Assembly (NCBI RefSeq): GCF_032854445.1
Contig: NC_088301.1
Span: forward strand, 25,528,402-25,592,401
From: Liolophura sinensis
Taxonomy: Eukaryota; Mollusca; Polyplacophora; Chitonida; Chitonidae
DNA length: 64,000 nucleotides
Direction of reading: 5' to 3'
Positions 13,342-25,300 of the stretch are shown here, one piece after another (the first letter of the stretch is position 1; each line of letters begins with the position of its first letter). The position numbers were made by a program, and so were the translations under genes. The notes below the pieces were generated by a model, which was not told the origin of the DNA, did no database searches, and was given only the letters and a program-made list of their open reading frames with translations.

Positions 13342-16300
13342 TTTTTTTGACAGGCTTTGAGTAAATCATGATGTCAGCTCACAAAATTTCTATCGGACTC
13401 AAAATTATTTTTTATTGTTATTATTTGTATGTTTTATTAGTAACTACAGTTCTTGTAGGCATAGGTAGGTAGAGAAAACAGATTAGCAATTGTGTTTAAC
13501 AATTCCTTTGCCTCTTTTTGTCATCACAGGCCATCGAGCACAACCATGCCGTCCATAGAATTTCCTTCATCTCTCGGGACGTCACCGACAATCGAGCCTT
13601 CGGTTACATATACGGAGTAGGAGATGGTACTCACAAGTTCTTTGCCATCAAAACGTTACAGGCTGTGAGTTATGGACTGGCTTTTTTGGGGGGTTTTTTT
13701 TAGCCACAGATAATTGTAGATTGCGCAGTCTATATATCGAGTTATCTTTTTACACTGTTAATTTATATCTTTAGACAGTCTCTGGTGTTTTATGCAGTGA
13801 CACATCTCTAGCAGGGTTTTTCTGTCTGAAGTCTGATGTTTTATGCTGTGACACACCTTTAACAGGGTTTTTCTGTCTGAAGTCTGGTGTTTTATGCAGT
13901 GGCACACCAGTAGCAGGGTTTTTCTGTCTGAAGTCTGGTGTTTTTAAACTTCAGGATATCCATTCCAGTGTTTCCCTTTGTCTGTAGATATCCTGGTGTT
14001 TTATACATTGAGATACCTGTAGTTGCGTTTGTGTGTCTGAAAACTGTCTTGTGATCTATACCAAGATATCTGCTCCAGTGTTTCCCTCTGTCTGTCTGTC
14101 TGTCTGCCTGTTTGCCTGTAGATATCCAGGGTGTTTATACATTGAGATACTTGTAGCATCGTTTGTGTGTCTGAAAACTGTCTTGTGATCGATACCAAGA
14201 TATCTGTTCCAGTGTTTCCCTCTGTCTGTCTGTCCGTCTGCCTGTTTGTCTGTAGATATTCTGGTGTTTTACACATTCAGATACATATAGCAGGATTTTC
14301 CTGTGTTCCCCTTGTATATCTATAGACAGTCTGGTGTTTTATACTTTGAGATATCTGTTCCAGTCTTTCCCTCTCTGTGTGTTTCTGTCTGAAGACAGCC
14401 TACAAGCTGGTGTTTCAAAAGTTGACTTCCAGTGTTTCCCTCTGTCTGTAGACAGTCTGGTGTTTTATACTTTGAGATATCTGTTCAAGTCTTTCCCTCT
14501 CTATGTGTTTCTGTCTGCAGACAGCCTACAAGCTGGTGTGTCATATGTTGACTTCCAGTGTTTCCCTCTGTCTGTAGACAGTCTTTGAGATATCTGTTCC
14601 AGAGGTTCCCTCTGTAGTCAGTCTGGTGTTTTATACATTGAGATATCTGTACCAGTATTTCCCTCTGTCTGTCTGTCTGTCTGCAGACAGTTGACAAGCT
14701 GGTGTTTCATATGTTGGCATTTGTGTTCTATTGTTTCCCTCTGTCTGTCAGTCTCTGCTGTTTTATACATTGAGGTGTCTGTTCCAGTGTTTTACTCTCT
14801 CTGTCTGTCCCTGATGTTTTATACATTGAGATGTCTGTTCCAGTGTTTCCCTCTGTCTGTCAGTCTCTGCTGTTTTATACATTGAGATGTCTGTTCCGCT
14901 GTTTCCCTCTGTCTGTCTGTATGTAGAAATGACAGTACTAAATGATCTTACCCTGTCAACTTCTAAATGACTCTTTCTACTTGTAGGCCGAGTATCTGGT
15001 GCTGACCTTGAGAGATCTGTTCCAGTGTGTTTACGAGTTAAAGAAACAGGAAATGGAGGAAGCCAAAAGCAAACAGGAAACAGGGGAGACCACTGAAGGA
15101 ACAGAGGGTGGGCCAAAAGAAGGGGGGGACAACATCTATCAGGTGAGAGAAAGTCACTGTTTTAATTTATCACATTATGTCATTTGTACATCAAACAGGT
15201 CATTGGTGCGGGTCATGACATTGTCATGAAAACTCTTCTCTTTCAATCGCTAAAACACATAAAATGTGAGTCCAATCCTTGCCCTTGGGCACATTCCATT
15301 GATCTCACTGTTCATTGGGCCTTGGTGACAATAAGCCGTCTACAACACTTGCATGGCCATTCAATGAAAACCACTTTTCTTTCACTAGTATGTTGTACAT
15401 AGATGACAGTATGTTGTACAAAGACCTTTCCCAACTGTCAATCAACAACACGCAATTGACCAATCATTATTGTAGCAGTATTGTTGCAAATAGGTCAACC
15501 GGTTGTCCCACACATTGGTTACAAATGCTCAATCTTTCTGTGACGCCATGAGGTCAGAATTGCTCTCTCCGGGAATGGAATGAAAAATTTACGCTGTCAC
15601 GACAAGGTGTGGTGGGACATCAGATGTAATGGATGCATCCATTGGGACTGTAACTTTTTAAAGCTCACAGGAACTCCAGTTTCCTCCACCGGTTTCCAAG
15701 AAAAATGACCACAGTATAAGTTGAACAATGATCAAAGAGTATAAATATACTATAAGTAAATATAAGTAATTCAAAGAGCTCATTATTGTCGGATTCAAAT
15801 GTGAAGCAAGGTGGTTTCCTGCAGGATAAGCACTGTTTCCTCCACCCTTTGGTGGATTTGGTGGCTTTGGGGGATTATTCTTAAGGTTATTTTATTTTTA
15901 TAAAACAAAGAAAACCAAAGGTCAGTTTCACAAGGAACTCATGATGTTATATGCATATAACTGCAGTACCATGGCAAAGTTATGCCTACAGTACTAGTTG
16001 CTATGGTATGTACTTTAGGGTATGCACTGATGCTAAGGGAGTTTAATAATGACTCCAAGCTATGAAGAATATTGCCTGATAAATTCAAATGAAATGTTTC
16101 ATAAAGTTCCTTTTAATCATGTGTACTTATTGTAGATTTGCATACAATTTTGACAATAAAATTTCAGGTTTCTTCATGTCTGAAAGTATTTTTGCCCAAA
16201 TTAAACTTAAAGAAAGGGTGCCCAAATTGAAAAACTGTATTTAACTGCAGTCTGACTTAATCTGGGACATCAAGTGATCAAACCTTAAAAATGTTTATTT

Positions 16301-19300
16301 TAGTTTATCTACACCTCACCTTTTATCTGCTTTTTAACTTCCTGAACCATATGTTCATAGTCTGCTTAATATTATCAAAATGTGAAACTCAGAGGTCATA
16401 TATACATGTAAATGCCATAGTTTCTAGTGTTCTTGTGTAATGAAACTAACGTAGGATTGTAATCCAGCATTGTTGCCAGCAGTGTTTTGGTCTGATGTCC
16501 TTCATGCCTTTGTCAACATTTATTCATAGTTTTGAGCACCCGGGCTCCTCGCAAGGAGCAAGAGGTGATAAATAACATGGACATGAATGGGCGAAATGCT
16601 GATTGTGCCTATTGCTTAAGTTTAAAGTACTATATGACATTGGAACTATTATATCTGAAGGCTAGGTTACATCCTTTTCCGGAAAGAATTTCTTGCTTAA
16701 AAGCTTTTTTTTTTTCCATTTTTTACACTGAAATCTTCTACAGTGCCTATCTCACTTGTGTTAAATTTGCTTTGGTTTCACCTCCAGCGCTCTTGTCACA
16801 TGACCAAATAATATGCTGACGAACAGTTACAGTATAACATCACTGCATAACTATGAATTTGTAGATGGTCTAAAACACCACCAGGTACAATGGTCTCCAC
16901 ACTTCAAAAGGCTTTATATACTTTTCATTCCTCACCCAAAACAGGCTTAGCATGATTGTCATAGCTGTCAGTTTCCTGAACACATGTAATCAGAGGTACC
17001 AATGCTATACCATGTGTACACATTCAGAGGAACTGTATTGCCATGTTCATCAAAGCCATTGACGTTATATAACTTATGTTTTGTCACAGTCCTGTAAACA
17101 CAATATCTTTGAAGTCTTTAATCAATTTCCATTTATGATCTTGCTCATGTGCACCTAGTCATATAGGAGATCTTCAGCATTGAGACATCTTTCCACATGC
17201 AAACCAACCGCTGGCTGAGTGACTGTCTCTTTGACTGCTCACAAAAAAAAAAAAAAACTAGTTGACAAATTGATGTATCAGATCTTTTAACGTATCATTT
17301 ATCTATTATGTATTTGATCAGGTACCTACAAACGGAGCACCTGTGGAGGGGAAGGAAGGTGAAAGCATATACCAGGTAATTCTGACTCTAGGCAATACTT
17401 TATGGCTCATCTAAAATTGTTTCTCAATTGTTCTTTGTACATCTGTGCTGCATGCAAGAAAGTAAAAAACAAAATGTAAGAAAAAGCAACTTTAGTACTT
17501 CCTCCCATATTATGCTTCAGAGGAGGATATGCCAAGTACTAATCAGCCTAGTACTGATCAACCTGGTGTCAGTAGACTGTGATGGAGTAGGGTATCATTA
17601 CTGCTGTCATCAGCCTGGTGTCAGTAGACTGTGATGGAGTAGGGTATCATTACTGCTGTCATCAACCTGGTGTCAGTAGACTGTGATGGAGTAGGGTATC
17701 ATTGCTGTCATCAGCCTGGTGTCAGTAGACTGTGATGGAGTAGGGTATCATTGCTGTCATCAGCCAGGTGTCAGTAGACTGTGATGGAGTAGGGTATCAT
17801 TAGTGCTGTCATCAGCCTGGTGTCAGTAGACTGTGATGGAGTAGGGTATCATTACTGCTGTCATCAGTCTGGTGTCAGTAGACTGTGATGGAGTAGGGTA
17901 TCATTACTGCTGTCATCAGCCAAGTGTCAGTAGACTGTGATGGAGTTCGTTGTCAGTTTTGCTGTCATCAGCCTGGTGTCTGTGATGGATTAGGGTATCA
18001 TTACTGCTGTCATCAGCCTGGTGTCAGTAGACTGTGATGGAGTAGGGTATCATTAGTGCTGTCATCAGCCTGGTGTCAGTAGACTGTGATGGAGTAGGGT
18101 ATCATTGCTGCTGTCATCAACCTGGTGTCAGTAGACTGTGATGGAGTAGGGTATCATTACTGCTGTCATCAACCTGGTGTCAGTAGACTGTGATGGAGTA
18201 GGGTATCATTAGTGCTGTCATCAGCCTGGTGTCAGTAGACTGTGATGGAGTTCGTTGTCAGTTTTGCTGTCATCAGCCTGGTGTCTGTGATGGATTAGGG
18301 TATCATTACTGCTGTCATCAGCCTGGTGTCAGTAGACTGTGATGGAGTAGGGTATCATTAGTGCTGTCATCAGCCTGGTGTCAGTAGACTGTGATGGAGT
18401 AGGGTATCATTGCTGCTGCCATCAACCTGGTGTCAGTAGACTGTGATGGATTAGGGTATCATTACTGCTGTCATCAACCTGGTGTCAGTAGACTGTGATG
18501 GAGTAGGGCTTCATTACTGCTGTCATCAGCCTGGTGTCAGTAGACTGTGATGGAGTAGGGTATCATTACTGCTGTCATCAGCCTGGTGTCAGTAGACTGT
18601 GATGGAGTAGGGTATCATTACTGCTGTCATCAGCCTGGTGTCAGTAGACTGTGATGGAGTAGGGTATCATTACTGCTGTCATCAGCCTGGTGTCAGTAGA
18701 CTGTGATGGAGTAGGGTATCATTACTGCTGTCATCAACCTGGTGTCAGTAGACTGTGATGGAGTAGGGTATCATTACTGCTGTCATCAGCCTGGTGTCAG
18801 TAGACTGTGATGGAGTAGGGTATCATTACTGCTGTCATCAGCCTGGTGTCAGTAGACTGTGATGGAGTAGGGTATCATTACTGCTGTCATCAGCCAGGTG
18901 TCAGTAGACTGTGATGGAGTAGGGTATCATTACTGCTGTCTTCATCCTGGTGTCAGTAGACTGTGATGGAGTTTGTTGTCATTTTTGCTGTCATCAGCCT
19001 GGTGTCAGTAGACTGTGATGGATTAGGGTATCATTTCTGCTGCCATCAGCCTGGTGTCAGTAGACTGTGATGAAGTAGGGTATCATTGCTGCCTTCATCC
19101 TGGTGTCAGTAGACTGTGATGGAGTTCGTTGTCAATTTTGCTGTCATCAGCCTCGTTTCTGTGATGGAGTAGGGTATCATTACTGCTGTCATCAGCCTGG
19201 TGTCAGTAGACTGTGATGGAGTAGGGCTTCATTGCTGTTGTCATCAGCCAGGTGTCAGTTGACTGTGATGGAGTTCGTTGTCATTTTTGCTGTCATCAAC

Positions 19301-22300
19301 CTGGTGTCAGTAGACTGTGATGGATTAGGGTATCATTTCTGCTGTCATCAGCCTGGTGTCAGTAGACTGTGATGAAGTAGGTTATCATTGCTGTCTTCAT
19401 CCTGGTGTCAGTAGACTGTGATGGAGTAGGGTATCATTACTGCTGTCATCAACATGGTGTCAGTAGACTGTGATGGAGTAGGGAATAATTTCTGCTGTCA
19501 TCAGCATGGTGTCAGTAGACTGTGATGGAGTAGGGTATCCCAACTGCTGTCATCAGCATGGTGTCAGTAGGCTGTGATGGAGTAGGGAATAATTTCTGCT
19601 GTCATCAGCATGGTGTCAGTAGACTGTGATGGAGTAGGGTATCCCAATTGCTGTCATCAGCCTGGTGTCAGTAGGCTGTGATGGAGTAGGGTATCATTGC
19701 TGCCTTCATCCTGGTGTCAGTAGACTGTGATGGAGTAGGGTATCATTACTGCTGTCATCAACATGGTGTCAGTAGACTGTGATGGAGTAGGGAATAATTT
19801 CTGCTGTCGTCAGCATGGTGTCAGTAGACTGTGATGGAGTAGGGTATCCCAACTGCTGTCATCAGCATGGTGTCAGTAGGCTGTGATGGAGTAGGGCATC
19901 ATTTCTGCCGTCTTCAGTATGGTGTTAATACAGTGAGGCAACACAAAGACCAGCTCTGAGATAGTATAAGGAGAAGTTGAGACAGCTATTGGCTTCACCT
20001 TTGCTACTTTCATTGTATTCTTCCGCAGTGGTTGCCAGCCAGTAGAATATTCAAGTCTTTTATTCAGATGAAAGAAGATGATTCAAGGAATTACGGTCTG
20101 GTGTTAATTTGACCTGTAGTCGTTGGTGCTGAGAATGCGAGAAGCTAATTGTCATGACTGAGTGTTCAAGTTTTGCCATTTTAGTTCTGGTTTGTCCGTC
20201 TGTTTGTGTGTATAATCTTTGGTTTCCACACAATAGCTCCTGTTGCAGATGTAATCAATGGATGTGTGCATTTGTGGGAAATAAAATCTCTGAATTTGAT
20301 TGGTTAAAATTATACTTTAAAGGTGCACTGCTATGTTTCCATGAGTCTAAAAACAATTTGTTATCAGGCTTCACTTGTTATCGTAATTTGCCATGTTTCC
20401 AGGAGTCTAAAAACAATTTGTTATCAGGCTTCACTTGTTATCGTAATTTGCCATGTTTCCAGGAGTCTAAAAACAATTTGTTATCAGGCTTCACTTGTTA
20501 TTGTAATTTGCCATGTTTCCAGGAGTCTAAAAAAAAAAATTTGTCATCAGGCTTCTCCTGTTATTGTAATTAATACAAGGTTGTGGAAGTTTTCTGTGTG
20601 AACATATTCTATTAATTAGCACTATTTTTAATATCAATCTTAGCAATTGCCCTGTGTGGTAAACAAATGTTAAATACATAAATTGCCCTCTGTTGCATTA
20701 TTTATGGAAAACTCTTTGTGTTTAGAACAAATCTGGTGAGCGTCATTTATGCTTAAGACAAAAAGTAGTAGTTTATGGGATGTCATTGACATCAGGTGAA
20801 TGCACAATGATAAGGAACAAGCCATGGCATTTTGAACGATGTTTTACTGCAGATTTATGTGGTTTATTTGTTGTGAATTAACATAAGCTACAAATTTCCT
20901 AGACATATGGAAAAAAAAAACAACAGAAAAATGTAACACAATTGTCACAAAGTATGTACTCAGATACCTTTCATTTTCTTTGCAGTTCACCTTTATATGT
21001 TTTTTGTCTCAATCTTCTCAGGTGCCTGGGAGCAACGCTCCAGTAAATAACACGGATGAGACTGACACTGCTAACCTGTTAGACCTGGAGAATGAACTAC
21101 AGTCCCTTCAAGAAGTGAGTATAAATAATGCCATATATTCAATTATTACAAAATAATTCTTTTCAATTTCTTTTCAATGATATTAGCACAGCAAAAGTAG
21201 GTTTTAGAGAAGTGAATAATAAGACAGATGATTATGTGTGTTTTTTCCACTCAGAAATTTCACACAAGTATTTGAAACCTCTCAATTTTATTTTTCTGTT
21301 GTTTTTTTACACATATCTTTTGTTTTTAAGAAAGTAAAAGACAACATATAAAGTTTAGTAGTACTTTTGTTCATTTACTAAATATAATGTTTGCACATTT
21401 TTATGTACTTAAATTGACAACATAAACATTATAAATGATAAGTATATTTTATTCTTTAGTTTATGAAGGATACAGAGCACATCAACGGTCAGCTGGAGAA
21501 TGTGAGAGTTAGCACTTAACACTGGATTTACTGACATCTAGATATAAATGTAGCTGGGAACATGGAGCACTTGAGAACTATGAGCTTGTGTTACACTTCT
21601 GTTGCACATTTGGGAACTCTGAGCTTGCCTAACACTTTTGTTGCACTTTTGGGAACTGAGCTTGTGTTACACTTTTATTGGACATTGGGGAACTCTGAGC
21701 TTATGTTACACTTCTGTTGCACATTCGGGAACTCTGAGCTTGCCTGACACTTTTGTTGCACATTGGGGAACTGAGCTTCTGTTTTGCTTTCGCTGGACAT
21801 ACTTTGGTTGAAGGAGCTTGCAATATACTTTCTTTGGACATAGTTTGGAAGAGGGAGCTTGAGTTGTACTTTTGCCAGATACAATAAGCTGGTTCGATAT
21901 TTCGTTGAGGGATTTCAGACAAACTGGGCTGAAAGAAGTGATTTTTTAGTAGCTGCAAGTGGCATTGTTGAGCCTCCAGACCTGACTATGTAAGATGCAC
22001 ATCCAATCTAGAAACTGTTGTGAAACCATGCCTTTAGCTGTAGTTTGTGAGACCCCTCTCCCTGTCTCATCCAAACCAATATGAACTTGGGAGACTCCTG
22101 AAATGTTGATGGAGACAGACAGACAGACAGACAGGTAGGCACAGAAAAAGCAGTTCATAACAACAGCACACAAACGCAAATGGACTAAACCAAAAGCATG
22201 CAGAGAGGATGTCGATGGAGCTTATTCGGAACACAGAGCTTTTATTACAATTCACAATTTCACTGGACATACTGTATTTCACCTAAAGTTTGTAAAATAC

Positions 22301-25300
22301 ACATTCTGAAGTACATGAAGACGTTAATATGATACTTCACAAAAACTTATTATGTGACCCTATAAGATGAATGAATCAGACAGAAATCAAGCAAAACGAG
22401 TCACTTGAAAAGTGCTAAACTTCAGGTGAATTACATTATTTATTTATTTATTTATTTGATTGGTGTTTCACGCCATACTCAAGAATATTTCACTTATACG
22501 ACGGCAGCCAGCATTATGAAGGGTGGAAACCGGGCATAGCCCGGGGGAAACCCACGACGATCCGCAGGTTGCTGTCAGAGCTGAATTACACTAAATTGGG
22601 AACAGAATTTTTTCTACTTTCTCTGGACTATCCTATTTTATGGCTATATTTCCAAAAAGCTATATTTTTCATTTTTTATGGTAAAATCTTATTCAAGGCC
22701 TATCTCACTTGGGTTAAATTTTTGTTTTCACTTCAAGTACTCTTAGTCTGCTTCGGGAGTGGTAAATCCAGGGTCAGTCCTGGGTCGAGTCACACCTAAG
22801 ACTTTAAAAGAGGAAGTTGTAACTTCCTGGCTTGGCATTCAGGATGAAGGGGATAGTGCAACAACTGGTTGACCCGTATCAGTATAATGGCTCTGGCGGG
22901 GCAGCTTTCTTGCCTTTCGTAAGTCGTCTCAGTGAAGCAGCACTAGATAAAAGAGGGGTGGGAATCCATCCTGCAACAAGGAGGCACATGCACTCTAAGA
23001 ATTCCTTCATTGTCAGATGACTGAAAAATTGTTAAGTATGACGTTAAACCCCAAGCACTCACTCACTCAATCACTCACTCAATCACTCACTCAAGTACTC
23101 TAGTCACATGACCAAAGAGTGTGCTGATGATTGGCACAGACATCATGACATCAATGCAAAACTATGAAGACAGTGACAGTGTCAGTGCACAAAGGGACAT
23201 CACTCTGCTGTGGTGCCATTTCAAGCTGGGAATCAGCTGTTTGTTAATTACACGAAAGCAGGGTTTAGGCACAACGATTGTAATCTTCATGAACACTGTG
23301 GTTTATACTCCAGTTACACAAGCATGAGTTTGACAGCCATGTTTTTTTTTATTTATTGAAGACAACTGCTGTGAAAAGTAATAAAATGAAAATAAAAGAC
23401 ATATCAACCAGTCAGAAGCCACACAAGACTAAGGGGATCAACAAGCCAGTTCACAAAGTAGGAAAACATAATGCTACGTCAGTATTTCAGGAGTATCTAC
23501 TAACTAACTAACATTGAGCAAATTTGGGAAAAGCATTCTGTGCTCTTTCCACAACAAACATGTCAAGGAATTCTGTCAAAAATCAAAAGCCTCTGTCTGG
23601 TTTCATACATGACAAATGTATGTGTTTGTGTTCATCGAAGTCATTATCTTCCAAACTTTTCCAGCTCATGCTGGCTTCCTCTCCAGCCGTATGTGGGAAG
23701 GTCTGACAGCAACCTACGGATGGTCGTAGGTTTCCCCCGGGCTCTGCCTGGTTTCCACCCACCATAATGCTGGCCGCCGTCATATGAGTGAAATATTCTA
23801 GGGCGTCAAACACCAATCAAATAAATAAATAAATCCAAACTTTTCCTTCCCTTGACCTTGAAGCACACAAGCTTGTCTCCATTGTTGAGTATACAGGCTG
23901 CATCTGCTGAATTGTAGACAGCCTATATTTGTATCAAGAGTTGTGTCCCTTTATAATCTATATTAGTCTAGGAAATTACATGAAACCTGCTAAAAGAAAT
24001 TTTAAAAAAAACAGATGTTTTGTGATACCGTTTTGATTTGTTTTACCAGTTTTTATTAACAGTTTTGTTTTTAACCGTTTTCTTTTATGTCTTGGGTTCT
24101 AAAACAGGTGTTAGCTTGGAGTAGATCAAATGGTGATTTTTGCAAATTTTAGTGTACATACAAAATGCGAAAAGATGTGGTATTAAATGGCTAATCTGTG
24201 AACTTGTTGGTGATGGTATGACTTCCTTTGCTTCTTTTAAGGAGGATGTATTTTGCTTAGTAAGGTGCACATCACCTAACCACGAGGCACATAAGCTTGC
24301 GACTTGGTGAAGTGGTTAGCATTCCAGGGTGGTTCCATTACTTATAATACAGTAATGGGTGGCGCAATGACTAAGGAGCCTCTTACCAATGCGGTCGCTG
24401 TGAGTTCAAGTCCAGTTGAGGACTGGCAACGGTCTACGGATTGTTCCTGTTGCCTCCCACCATAATGCGAGCCATGGTCGTATAAGTGAAATTTTCTTGG
24501 GTACGGTGTAAAACACCAATCTAATAAATAAACAAAAATAAATGAATCATAAGCTGCTGTTTCAATCCCAGCCTTAAGCAGAGAATTTGTATATTTTCCC
24601 ACTCACTGTTCTTGGGGCCTTATTGATAGTAAATAGTCGATAACAGTTTTGTGGCCACTTGTTGAAGACCACTTGCATCACACATGGGAAAGTTCATCAT
24701 TAACTTGCCAAAGGTCAGTGGTTTACTTTAGGGACCCAAGTTTCCTCGACCCATATAACTGACTGCCATTGAATAAGTGGAAAAATTTTGAGTATGAATT
24801 GAAACAAGAATCAAGCAAATAAATAAATTGTAAAATATGGTGCTGTTACTGATTTATGCCTTCAGTTACATGTCCATGGAAAAATGAAAATTACCTTTCA
24901 GATGCTGTTTGGCTAATTATTACCAGTTCCTGTTTATTTATTACTGTATTATAAGTAATGGGTATATATATATATATGGTTAGCAGAATAGGAAATAAAA
25001 TAATTCAGATTGGGCAGGAACTACTCTGTACACCTGTAAACTCCCATTGTTTACAGTATGTACTGGTTCCTCATTTCAGGGCATTCAGCAAATGGATACT
25101 TTCGAGGACATATTTGGGTCAGGTTCTGGCCAGGCACCACCAGCTGAGGGCACTGCTCCCAAATCAGATCCGTGGGGAGCACCGGCCACCAGCACAGCAG
25201 ACTCCTCAGGGTTTGGAGACAGTTTTGGTGCTACATCTAATGTTCCAGCCAATAACAATGACCCATTTCAGACAGCGTTTTCTACTCCAAGTACAGCTGC

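Larger units (their letters stand above)
8226..13529 (+). other. Dab: Rest of Dab intron 2
   Basis: Non-coding. It contains the short arrays at 10307-10505 and 11885-11967, a (GT)n run near 13311-13336, poly-T runs, and a stretch around 11690-11880 with old dispersed-repeat wording such as GAAACTTGGCACATGG. I see no exon-like segment. Confidence 0.7.

Noticed and set aside
20154-20573. 139- and 92-residue frames with repeated [18 protein letters not shown]
   Set aside because: Products of a 60-bp tandem repeat; no splice sites consistent with Dab, and two frames are open equally.
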